Assembly (NCBI RefSeq): GCF_023100805.1
Contig: NZ_CP095855.1
Location: 1-64,000 of the forward strand
Length of the DNA stretch: 64,000 nucleotides
Source: Chitinophaga filiformis
Lineage (GTDB): Bacteria; Bacteroidota; Bacteroidia; Chitinophagales; Chitinophagaceae
Direction: 5' to 3'
Positions 1 through 8,335 of the stretch are shown piece by piece (within the stretch, counting starts at the first letter, position 1; every line of letters begins with the position of its first letter). A program made the translations under genes and the position numbers. The notes below the pieces were generated by a model. It worked only from the letters and a program-made list of their open reading frames with translations. It searched no databases and had not been told where the DNA came from.

Positions 1-1434
1 ATGAATAAAACTTGCGAACAAGTTTGGGAAAGGTGTCTTAATATAATTAGGGATATTGTGGAATGGCAGCCATTTAAAACCTGGTTTGAACCTATTAAAC
101 CCATCCAGCTTGAAAACAATGTTTTAACCATTCAGGTGCCCAGCCAGTTCTTTTATGAATACCTGGAAGAGCACTATGTGGGACTGCTTGGAAAAACAAT
201 CAAACGCGAACTCGGAAAAGAGGCACGACTTGAGTATCGTATTGTAGTGGAAAACGGTACTCCTCACCAGCATCCTAAAACAGTAAACATGCCTGGACAG
301 TTTACAAACAGCAAGAAGGACAGCGAGGTAGATTTTCCATTAACGATACAGAACCCTGTAAAGAACCCTTTCGTTATCCCGGGTATCAAGCGTGTACAGA
401 TCGATTCACAACTGAACCCTCACTATACACTGGAATCTTTTATTGAAGGTGACTGCAACCGTGTGGCACGCAGAGCAGGTAAAACTGTTTCTGAGAAACC
501 AGGTGGCACATCATTCAATCCTTTAGTTATATATGGCAGCGTTGGTCTTGGTAAGACACACCTTGCCCAGGCAATAGGTAATGAAGTAAAACGCATTCAT
601 CCTAACAAAGCTGTTCTGTATGTAAGCGCGGAGAAATTCATCAACCAGTTTATTGATCACTCCAAGAATAGTATCATCAATGACTTTATTCACTTCTATC
701 AGTTAATAGATGTATTGATCGTAGATGATATACAATTTTTTGCGCGTGCAGAAAAAACTCAGGATGCGTTCTTTGCCATCTTCAACCATCTGCATCAATC
801 CGGTAAACAACTTATCTTAACTTCAGATAAACCGCCGAAAGATCTGGACGGTTTACAGGAAAGGCTGCTGAGCCGCTTCCGCTGGGGCCTGAGCGCCGAT
901 ATGCAGATGCCGGACTTCGAAACACGTATGGAAATTCTTGAAATGAAAATGCGTAACGATGGTCTGGAAATGCCAAAGGAAGTGGTGAAGTATGTTGCCT
1001 ATAATATACAGAACAACGTACGTGAACTGGAAGGCGCACTGATCTCCCTGCTGGCCCAGTCCTCTCTTAACAGAAAAGAGATAGACCTGGAACTGGCAAA
1101 ACGTGTACTGAAATCTTTCGTAAAGACCTCCTCCAAAGAGATCACCATCGAAAGCATACAGAAAATGGTATGCGAATATTTCGATGTGCCTTACGACAAG
1201 TTGCTGCAGAAAACACGTAAACGTGAAATAGTACAGGCACGGCAGATCACCATGTACCTGGCTAAATCATTTACCAAGAATTCTCTCAAGACCATCGGAG
1301 AACATTTCGGCGGAAGGGATCACACCACTGTTATTCACTCCTGCCAGACCGTAAAAGACCTGATGGACACTGACAATACATTCCGTGACAATGTAATTGA
1401 ACTGCAGCAGAAAGTACAACTGGCTGCCATGTAA
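1..1434 (+). CDS. dnaA: Chromosomal replication initiator protein DnaA
   Basis: DnaA binds DnaA boxes at oriC, oligomerises with ATP and melts the origin. The 477-residue length is normal for the family. Domain I is at about 1-85, followed by a variable linker. The AAA+ core has Walker A GSVGLGKTH (about 179-187) and Walker B VLIVDDIQFF (about 238-247). Domain IV ends with the DNA-binding signature GGRDHTTVIHS (about 437-447). The start is the first base of the window, so the promoter and any DnaA boxes upstream cannot be seen. A strong terminator follows the stop, so it is probably transcribed alone. Confidence 0.98.
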   Translation: MNKTCEQVWERCLNIIRDIVEWQPFKTWFEPIKPIQLENNVLTIQVPSQFFYEYLEEHYVGLLGKTIKRELGKEARLEYRIVVENGTPHQHPKTVNMPGQFTNSKKDSEVDFPLTIQNPVKNPFVIPGIKRVQIDSQLNPHYTLESFIEGDCNRVARRAGKTVSEKPGGTSFNPLVIYGSVGLGKTHLAQAIGNEVKRIHPNKAVLYVSAEKFINQFIDHSKNSIINDFIHFYQLIDVLIVDDIQFFARAEKTQDAFFAIFNHLHQSGKQLILTSDKPPKDLDGLQERLLSRFRWGLSADMQMPDFETRMEILEMKMRNDGLEMPKEVVKYVAYNIQNNVRELEGALISLLAQSSLNRKEIDLELAKRVLKSFVKTSSKEITIESIQKMVCEYFDVPYDKLLQKTRKREIVQARQITMYLAKSFTKNSLKTIGEHFGGRDHTTVIHSCQTVKDLMDTDNTFRDNVIELQQKVQLAAM

Positions 1435-1461
1435 TAAATCCCCTATATACTACATTATTAG

Positions 1462-1493
1462 TCCCGGGTAAATTGCCCGGGATTTTTTTTTTA
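1462..1493 (+). terminator. Rho-independent terminator of dnaA
   Basis: A perfect 7-bp GC-rich stem (TCCCGGG / CCCGGGA) with a 7-base AT-rich loop is followed by a run of about ten T. It lies 28 bases after the dnaA stop codon and separates dnaA from the sigma-factor locus. Confidence 0.9.
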
Positions 1494-1579
1494 TTCTATT
1501 ACACCCTGTTTAACAATTTCATAATTTAGAGCAGCTACAGCAGTTCGTAACAACCAATAACTTTGTGACACGTTATTCT

Positions 1580-2128
1580 ATGTCAAAAGAAGGTCAATAC
1601 ACTTTATGGCGTTCCATCCGGACAGGTAATGAACTTGCTTTCCGCCAGTTGTTCGATGAATACTGGGAGCCTCTTTTCACCTATGCCTGTAAGATCACCA
1701 GGGATCATTCCCTGGCGCAAGACAGTGTACAGGGCCTTTTCATCCATCTCTGGGAAAAGCATGACGTACTGCCTGAGGTAACTGCCATCCTGCCATATCT
1801 TCGTAGCGCCCTTAAAAACAGGCTGCTGAACGCCCTCCGCGATGAGCATGTCTATCAGAAACATGTCGATATCTTCACACAGGTGCTCGACACCAATGCG
1901 CCTGCTTCCTCCGATCAGCTACACCTTAAAGAAACCGAACAACAACTGCTGCTCTCCATTAACCGCCTTCCTGAGAAGATGAAGGACGTATTTTATCTTC
2001 ACCGGATGGAAGACCTCTCCGTTGCCGAGATCGCTTGTAAGCTGGGCACCTCCCCGCAAACTATCCGGAACCAGCTCAGTACCGCCATGCAAAGACTGCG
2101 GAACGGCTGGAAGACGATCGCCGGCTAA
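1580..2128 (+). CDS. ECF-type RNA polymerase sigma factor
   Basis: Sigma-70 family ECF factor of about 182 residues with the two-domain layout of SusC-linked sigma factors in Bacteroidota. Region 2 contains FRQLFDEYWEPLFTYACKI and AQDSVQGLFIHLWEK. Region 4 contains LPEKMKDVFYLHRMEDLSVAEIA and the helix-turn-helix GTSPQTIRNQLSTAMQRLR. An in-frame GTG lies 15 bases upstream at 1565; the ATG at 1580 is preferred because the intervening residues match nothing typical. TAACTTTG at 1557-1564 resembles the Bacteroidota -7 element but sits very close to the start. A FecR-type anti-sigma gene and a SusC gene with an STN domain follow, the standard trans-envelope regulatory arrangement. Confidence 0.93.
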   Translation: MSKEGQYTLWRSIRTGNELAFRQLFDEYWEPLFTYACKITRDHSLAQDSVQGLFIHLWEKHDVLPEVTAILPYLRSALKNRLLNALRDEHVYQKHVDIFTQVLDTNAPASSDQLHLKETEQQLLLSINRLPEKMKDVFYLHRMEDLSVAEIACKLGTSPQTIRNQLSTAMQRLRNGWKTIAG

Positions 2129-2186
2129 TCTAATATTACCTAATTGTTAACGCCGGGTGGTCCAATAGTTAAAACTCCCGTTTCCC

Positions 2187-3173
2187 GTGTCTTATTATAA
2201 ACCACAGAACAGTTTGGACAAAGGGACACTATTAGCACTACTGGAAAAATTCCGTCAGGGCGAATGCTCAGTGGAAGAAGAGGCACTTTTATCTAAATGG
2301 CTGGATGCCCTGGAGCAGGACGACACCTTACCTGTACTATCTGCTACCGAAATGCAGCAGATCAAACAGGACATGCAGCAGCAGATATGGCCCGATCCCA
2401 CTATCCGTCCCCGCCGTATAGGGCTGCGCATCGCCAGGATAGCCGCGGTAGTGGTTCCGCTGATCATCGGGGGATATTTTGCACAACAGTACCTGCAGCA
2501 TCCTTCCCGGCAGTTAGCACACTCGTCCATGAACTGGCAGACGGTAAAAAATACAAGCGGACAAATACAAAGGATCGTATTACCAGATCATACAGTAGCA
2601 TTGTTAGGGCCTTACAGTACTATTCAGTATCCTTCTCTCTTCCCGGGCAATGCAAGGCCGGTTAAACTGACGGAAGGCAAGGTATTCTTTGATGTTGTGA
2701 AAGACACCAGGCCATTCAGCGTAGAAGACAACAGCGGTATACGCACCACGGTACTGGGCACCTCTTTTACCATAGAAGCCAGCAATGCTTTACGCATATC
2801 AAGAGTAGCAGTCGCTACCGGTAAGGTACAGGTAGAACGCCAGGGCATTAAACCGGCTACCCTGGGGCCATCGCAAAGACTAACATTCAGTGAACAATCT
2901 GTAAAGCAGGACAGCGTTGCGGCCACCGACCTGTTAGCATGGACAAAAGGAGAGATCATACTGCGCAATGCCACTTTACAGGATTTAATACTAACCATAA
3001 AAAATCAATACGGCATCACAGCTACCACAGCATTGGACGTACACCAGGGGAATTACACAGTACACATTCCAGCTACTATGACTTTGCAGGAAGTCCTGGA
3101 CATTATTGAAAAAATCAGTTACAGACCAAAAATTCATTTCAGTATGCAAAACGATCAGCTTCGAGTTCATTAA
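2187..3173 (+). CDS. FecR-family anti-sigma factor
   Basis: Inner-membrane anti-sigma factor of 328 residues, expected to hold the upstream ECF sigma factor until signalled by the SusC receptor. A cytoplasmic helical segment (1-75) is followed by one transmembrane helix (about 82-103, IARIAAVVVPLIIGGY). A periplasmic FecR domain follows (about 118-220, with ILPDHTVALLGPYSTIQYP and KTRPFSVEDN-like features). The C-terminal domain (about 260-328, LLAWTKGEIILRNATLQDL) is typical of Bacteroidota FecR proteins. The start codon is GTG; no in-frame ATG gives a full N-terminal domain. It lies 58 bp after the sigma gene. Confidence 0.92.
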   Translation: MSYYKPQNSLDKGTLLALLEKFRQGECSVEEEALLSKWLDALEQDDTLPVLSATEMQQIKQDMQQQIWPDPTIRPRRIGLRIARIAAVVVPLIIGGYFAQQYLQHPSRQLAHSSMNWQTVKNTSGQIQRIVLPDHTVALLGPYSTIQYPSLFPGNARPVKLTEGKVFFDVVKDTRPFSVEDNSGIRTTVLGTSFTIEASNALRISRVAVATGKVQVERQGIKPATLGPSQRLTFSEQSVKQDSVAATDLLAWTKGEIILRNATLQDLILTIKNQYGITATTALDVHQGNYTVHIPATMTLQEVLDIIEKISYRPKIHFSMQNDQLRVH

Positions 3174-3294
3174 GGGAATCAGGAATTGACCTTGGGGTTC
3201 TATTTCTCATGCTGCATTCCAAACCTTTATTCCACATACTACTTCCATTCCGGTGGAACAGTTATAGTCATGCCTTTACCTTAATCCTTAATAT

Positions 3295-6200
3295 ATGCAA
3301 AAAAACACTTTACAATTCTCTCTGCGGCTTCGCACAGCATTCCTCGCGGGACTTGCGTTGCTCGTACTGGCGTCTACCGCCTTCGCCTCGCATACCAATG
3401 CACAGGCATTGCAAAAGATCCTGCAGCGCTTCCAGGTGCAACAAGGCAGCCTTTCTGCTGCATTGAAACAACTGGAATCAAAAGCACAGATCAGCCTTGC
3501 TTACGACGAAGCTGCACTACAGAAAATACAGGTGCACGCAAACACGTATCAGAAGAAAACAGTTATCAGCATCCTGCAGGACCTGCTCAGCCAGTCCTCA
3601 CTGAAATTTGAAGAAAAGTACAACACCGTATTGATCTACGACAGCGCTTCCATCGCTCCCGCTAATACACTGCAGGCAGTGGACGAAAAGATCACACTCA
3701 CAGGTGCGGTATATGATAATAATGGTCCGCTGATCGGCGCCACTGTAATGGTCAAAGGCACCAGTACCGGTACCGGCACAGACGCCTCCGGTCATTTTAA
3801 ATTGTCAGTATCAGCTGGTAACAACCTGGTGCTGGTAGTAAGCATGATCGGTTTTAAAACACAGGAGATTGCTGTGGGCACACAACGTAACTTTCAGATC
3901 GTGCTCGCAGAAAACAGTCTTAACCTGAACCAGCTGGTAGTAGTTGGTTATGGTACGCAACGTAAAGCTACTGTATCCGGCGCTGTGGCAGATGTTCAGC
4001 TGGATAAACTGACTTCCCGCTCACTGAACAACGCTGCGGAAGCATTACAGGGTAAAGCACCCGGTGTGATCATACAGAACAATGGCGGGGACCCTACCTC
4101 CAGCCCTACCGTTTATGTTCGTGGTATGGGTGGTATCAACGGTGAATCGGCCCTCTATATCGTAGATGGATCTATCTACAATGGCGGCCCTATCAACCCG
4201 AATGATATCGAATCAATCAACGTGCTGAAAGATGCATCTGCTGCTATCTATGGCGCCAGGGCTTCCGGCGGTGTAATACTGATCACTACCAAAAAAGGCA
4301 AGGAAGGGACGGCTACTATTACCCTCGATGCTAAAACCGGCTGGCAGTACGCGGCTAAAAAGCTGGACGTACTGAACGCAAAACAATTTGCAGACGTTGA
4401 GAACATCGCATATACCGCTGCAGGTATCGCTCCGGCGGATGCTTTCAATGCTGCCAAATACCCTGATGGCCAGATCACGCGCACAGACTGGCAGGACGAG
4501 ATCTTCCGCACCGGCAAGATCCAGGACTATAACGTAGGTGTAAAAGGAGGCAACGAAAAAAGCAGGTATTATATGAGCTTTGGCTACCGTCGCAACGAGG
4601 GTATCCTGCTGAATACACATGCTGAACGCTACTCCTTCCGCATGAATTCAGATGCACAGATAAAACCATGGCTGAAAATAGGTGAGAACATGTCATTTAC
4701 CTACAACAACGGCAATGGCGCCAACACCACCAGCCCTTATACCGGCGCCATCTTCACCGCCCTGGGTTATCCGCGTAATATTACGCCATATACTTCTACC
4801 GGCGCTTTCAGTGGTATGCCGATCGCATATGCCGGCTCATACGGTGACCTTGCCAACCCGGTAGCGATCCTGACCAGGATGGACAATAAAACACCGGTGA
4901 GCAATATCAACATCAATCCTTACGCTGAAGTAAAACTGACAAAAGACCTGGTGTTCCGCTCCAATTTTTCTGTTACCAAATCATTCAGTGATCAGAAGAA
5001 CTTCACCACCCGCGCACTGGAGATCGGCAAGATCAATACCAGCAACGGACTGACTGAAAATGTCAACAACGGAACCAATATCTTGTCTGAACAGACATTA
5101 ACATACACCAAACAATTTGCAGGTGTGCACAACATCACTGCTGTAGCTGGTTATACCTATCAGCATGATGACTATACCTTCCTGTCTGTTTCTGCCAGCA
5201 ACTTCGGCGATGAGCGCGACGTTTACCGTTATTTTGATAACGCCGGCACCTGGGCAAAACCATCCAGCGGCAGAACACAGACTGCACTGGAAGCAATGCT
5301 GGGACGTATTAACTACGACTACAAAGGCAAATACCTGCTGACTGTACTGGGCCGCCGTGACGGTAGCTCTCTCGTTGGCGCTAATAACCGTTACCAGAAC
5401 TACTACTCTGTATCTGGTGGATGGGTACTGACAGAAGAAGATTTCCTGCATAAGAATGATGTGCTCAGTTTCCTCAAGCTCCGCGCCAGCTATGGTCTGC
5501 TGGGTAACCTGGCAAGTCTTCCTGCGAATGTTATCAACATCAACTTAAAATCGGTTAATATTTACACAGGCGCCAACGGTACGCAAACCACAGGTCTTGC
5601 GGAAGATGCCTTATCAAATCCTAACCTGACATGGGCCAATTCCCGTCAGCTGAACTTTGGTACAGACCTCGCATTCTTCAAAAACAGTCTGTCTATCACT
5701 GCTGACTATTTTATCAAGAACACAGAGAAGATGATCATGCAGGTAGCCCCACCAAGTACTGCAGGTGTTAGCACCGGTATGTACAAGAACATGGGTAAAG
5801 CGCGTGACAGGGGTATTGAACTGGGTATCAACTACAATGGCAAAATAGGAAAAGACTTCACATTCGGCGTTGGCGCTACTGCTACAGCTATCAAGAACAA
5901 GCTGATCGAGCTGCAGCCGGGCCTGAACGAAGTTGTTTCTTCTTCAAATATCAACGTTCGTAGTACGCTGAACCCGATCGTAACACGCGTAGGCCATGAG
6001 ATCTATGCTTACAATGTGATCAGAACTGCCGGTATCTTCCAGACACAGGAAGAGATCAATAACTATGTGAACAAAGATGGTGCAATGATCCAGCCGAACG
6101 CTAAACCAGGCGACCGTAAGTTCATTGACCAACCTGATAAAAATGGCGTTCGTGACGGTGTGATCAACAACAACGACAGGCAGATAGTAGGCAGCCCCTT

Positions 6201-6696
6201 CCCTGATTTCACTTATGGCCTGAGCCTGAACGCCAGCTATAAAGGATTTGACCTGAACGTGTTTGCACAGGGTGTACAGGGTAATAAACTGTTCAATGCC
6301 CTGAAATATACCAACATGAACCCCAGCATCGGTACCAACTACAACATGCTGACAGGTATCCTGAATGCATGGACGCCACAGAATACCAACACCGATGTAA
6401 CCCGTATCATCTCTACCGATAAGAACGGTAACTACGGTAATACTTCCGACTGGTACATAGAGAACGGTTCTTACCTGCGTATCAAGAACATCACCCTGGG
6501 TTATACCTTGCCGGCCAGCCTGACCAACCAGGCGCATATCGGTGCTGTAAGACTGTACGTTACTACTACTAACCTGTTCACCATCACCAAATACACCGGT
6601 TACGATCCGGAAGTAGGTATGGACGAACTGGGTATCGACAAAGGCCGTTATCCGCAGGCGAAGAATGTGCTGATCGGGTTGAACGTTAATTTCTAA
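3295..6696 (+). CDS. SusC/RagA-type TonB-linked outer membrane transporter with STN signalling domain
   Basis: TonB-dependent outer-membrane transporter of 1133 residues. A signal peptide (about 1-38) precedes an STN domain (about 45-118, QQGSLSAALKQLESKAQISL), the segment that contacts FecR-type anti-sigma factors. A carboxypeptidase-regulatory-like beta domain follows (about 135-210, GAVYDNNGPLIGATVMVKG). The plug (about 215-345) shows VVVGYGTQRK and VLKDASAAIYGARASGG, and the rest is the 22-strand barrel ending in LIGLNVNF with a terminal aromatic residue. The STN domain matches the presence of a sigma/FecR pair just upstream. It forms a transporter with the SusD lipoprotein that follows 9 bp later. 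The substrate is not readable from the sequence; the downstream phosphatase fusion suggests a phosphorylated compound. Confidence 0.96.
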   Translation: MQKNTLQFSLRLRTAFLAGLALLVLASTAFASHTNAQALQKILQRFQVQQGSLSAALKQLESKAQISLAYDEAALQKIQVHANTYQKKTVISILQDLLSQSSLKFEEKYNTVLIYDSASIAPANTLQAVDEKITLTGAVYDNNGPLIGATVMVKGTSTGTGTDASGHFKLSVSAGNNLVLVVSMIGFKTQEIAVGTQRNFQIVLAENSLNLNQLVVVGYGTQRKATVSGAVADVQLDKLTSRSLNNAAEALQGKAPGVIIQNNGGDPTSSPTVYVRGMGGINGESALYIVDGSIYNGGPINPNDIESINVLKDASAAIYGARASGGVILITTKKGKEGTATITLDAKTGWQYAAKKLDVLNAKQFADVENIAYTAAGIAPADAFNAAKYPDGQITRTDWQDEIFRTGKIQDYNVGVKGGNEKSRYYMSFGYRRNEGILLNTHAERYSFRMNSDAQIKPWLKIGENMSFTYNNGNGANTTSPYTGAIFTALGYPRNITPYTSTGAFSGMPIAYAGSYGDLANPVAILTRMDNKTPVSNININPYAEVKLTKDLVFRSNFSVTKSFSDQKNFTTRALEIGKINTSNGLTENVNNGTNILSEQTLTYTKQFAGVHNITAVAGYTYQHDDYTFLSVSASNFGDERDVYRYFDNAGTWAKPSSGRTQTALEAMLGRINYDYKGKYLLTVLGRRDGSSLVGANNRYQNYYSVSGGWVLTEEDFLHKNDVLSFLKLRASYGLLGNLASLPANVININLKSVNIYTGANGTQTTGLAEDALSNPNLTWANSRQLNFGTDLAFFKNSLSITADYFIKNTEKMIMQVAPPSTAGVSTGMYKNMGKARDRGIELGINYNGKIGKDFTFGVGATATAIKNKLIELQPGLNEVVSSSNINVRSTLNPIVTRVGHEIYAYNVIRTAGIFQTQEEINNYVNKDGAMIQPNAKPGDRKFIDQPDKNGVRDGVINNNDRQIVGSPFPDFTYGLSLNASYKGFDLNVFAQGVQGNKLFNALKYTNMNPSIGTNYNMLTGILNAWTPQNTNTDVTRIISTDKNGNYGNTSDWYIENGSYLRIKNITLGYTLPASLTNQAHIGAVRLYVTTTNLFTITKYTGYDPEVGMDELGIDKGRYPQAKNVLIGLNVNF

Positions 6697-6717
6697 TAAA
6701 TACAAATGACGACTACA

Positions 6718-8232
6718 ATGAAACAATTAATAAAACATATCACCCTATCGCTTGCAGGTCTTTCCCTGCTGGCGGCCTGCAATAAAAAGCTGGACATTAC
6801 TCCCGAAGGAGCGCCTACCACAGGTAACTTCTGGCAAACGGAAACGGACGCCATCGCCGGCGCCAATGCTATGTATAGCCAGTTTGATGACGAAAACTTC
6901 TATGGCCGCGGTTACTGGTGGTTCATCAACGCCAGCGATGACATGGTAACCGGACGTGTGAAAGCAGAAGGTGATAACATCAAAAACTTCAACAGCAATT
7001 TCATTGGCGGCTCCTATACAGAAGGACAATGGAAATTGAGATACATCGTGATCAAACGTGCCAATGATGTGATCCTGCATGTACCTTCCATTAACATGGA
7101 TGAAAAACTGAAGAACCGTATTCTTGGAGAAGCCTATTTCTTCAGTGGTCTGATGTACTTCGAACTGGCTTACACTTATGGTGATGCACGTGCAGGCGTA
7201 CCGATCGTAAAACGCGACAGCCTCACCGGCGATCAGCCTATTCCGCGTGCTGCCAATGTGAACCTGGTATATGAGTACATAGAGAAAGAACTGCTGAAAG
7301 CAGCATCCCTGCTGCCTTACTTCGACGAATATACCAGCGACCTGTATGGCCGTCCACATAAAACCGCTGCTTATGCCTTCCTCAGTAAAATGTTCCTCTA
7401 CAAAAAGGACTATGCCAATGCAGAGAAATATGCTGACTCTGTGATCCTGAGTGGTAAACATAAACTACTGGACAATTTCGCAGACGTATTCACTATCGCC
7501 AACAACTGGACCAGCGAATATATCTGGTCAGTATACTCCAACTCACAGGGCCCAAGCGGCTGGGGTAGCATTTTGCCAGGCGTTATGCTGGAAAACAAAG
7601 GCTGGGGCAAATACAATGGCTGGGGATATTATATGCCTACCAAAGAACTGTACGACTCATATGAGGCAGGCGATAAAAGAAGAGAGGCTACTATCCTGAA
7701 GCCAGGCGACGCATTCACCTTCTATGGAGAAGCAAGAACATATGCTTCTACCAACAGCCTTTCAGGCTACCAGTTCCGCAAGTATATGGAGCCTTTCTCT
7801 TACGCTGGCGGCGCTCACCTGAGCCCCAACGGCGACCATCCTACTACAGACCTGAACCTGCCACTGATCCGTTATGCAGAAGTATTGCTGATCAAAGCGG
7901 AAGCTGAGCTCATGCAAGGCAAGAATGCTGATAAAGAGATCAACATGATCAGGCATCGTGCTGGTCTGACAGACGTGACCAATGCAGACATGACCGAGCT
8001 GAAAAAGCAACGCCGTTCCGAGCTGGCCGGCGAGTGGGCTAACCACCACTTCGACCTGGTACGCTGGGGCGATGCACAGGCAGCTTATGCAAAACCACTA
8101 CACGGTTTCAGCGGCGCTGAAATATGGCCTGCACGTAACTTCAATCCTGCTATCCACAACGTATGGCCGGTACCAAGAAGTGAAGTGACCAGCAGCAATG
8201 GCGTTGTAAAACAGAATGGCGGCTGGGAATAA
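6718..8232 (+). CDS. SusD/RagB-type nutrient-binding outer membrane lipoprotein
   Basis: Surface lipoprotein that caps the SusC transporter and captures its ligand. It has a lipobox with Cys in SLLAAC, then KLDITPEGAPTTGNFW typical of SusD N-termini. TPR-like helices are visible (YFFSGLMYFELAYTYGDAR, TAAYAFLSKMFLYKKDY). The C-terminal signature is LPLIRYAEVLLIKAEAELM followed by RRSELAGEWANHHFDLVRWG. An alternative ATG lies four codons upstream at 6706; the later one gives a cleaner lipoprotein signal. It is translationally close to SusC and followed by a strong terminator. Confidence 0.96.
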   Translation: MKQLIKHITLSLAGLSLLAACNKKLDITPEGAPTTGNFWQTETDAIAGANAMYSQFDDENFYGRGYWWFINASDDMVTGRVKAEGDNIKNFNSNFIGGSYTEGQWKLRYIVIKRANDVILHVPSINMDEKLKNRILGEAYFFSGLMYFELAYTYGDARAGVPIVKRDSLTGDQPIPRAANVNLVYEYIEKELLKAASLLPYFDEYTSDLYGRPHKTAAYAFLSKMFLYKKDYANAEKYADSVILSGKHKLLDNFADVFTIANNWTSEYIWSVYSNSQGPSGWGSILPGVMLENKGWGKYNGWGYYMPTKELYDSYEAGDKRREATILKPGDAFTFYGEARTYASTNSLSGYQFRKYMEPFSYAGGAHLSPNGDHPTTDLNLPLIRYAEVLLIKAEAELMQGKNADKEINMIRHRAGLTDVTNADMTELKKQRRSELAGEWANHHFDLVRWGDAQAAYAKPLHGFSGAEIWPARNFNPAIHNVWPVPRSEVTSSNGVVKQNGGWE

Positions 8233-8250
8233 TATTTTTTCAATTTAATA

Positions 8251-8306
8251 ATTAGGAATTAAGGACCAGGAGTATTAATATTCCGGCACTTAATTCCTAA
8301 TTTTTT
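8251..8306 (+). terminator. Terminator after the susCD-like pair
   Basis: A perfect 13-bp inverted repeat (ATTAGGAATTAAG / CTTAATTCCTAAT) is followed directly by TTTTT. It lies 19 bases after the SusD stop and 30 bases before the phosphatase gene, so it may attenuate rather than fully block read-through. Confidence 0.7.
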
Positions 8307-8335
8307 AACTTCTAATATTTAATCATCGAGATCAC

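Noticed and set aside
1435..1560. Search for DnaA boxes and oriC next to dnaA
   Set aside because: No TTATNCACA-type cluster was seen in the downstream intergenic region, and the upstream side is outside the window.
5944..6726. Long minus-strand open frame of 260 codons
   Set aside because: It lies wholly opposite the SusC barrel; the product has no recognisable features and is an antisense shadow of a certain gene.
6745..7461. Minus-strand open frame of 238 codons
   Set aside because: Antisense shadow of the SusD gene, without family features.
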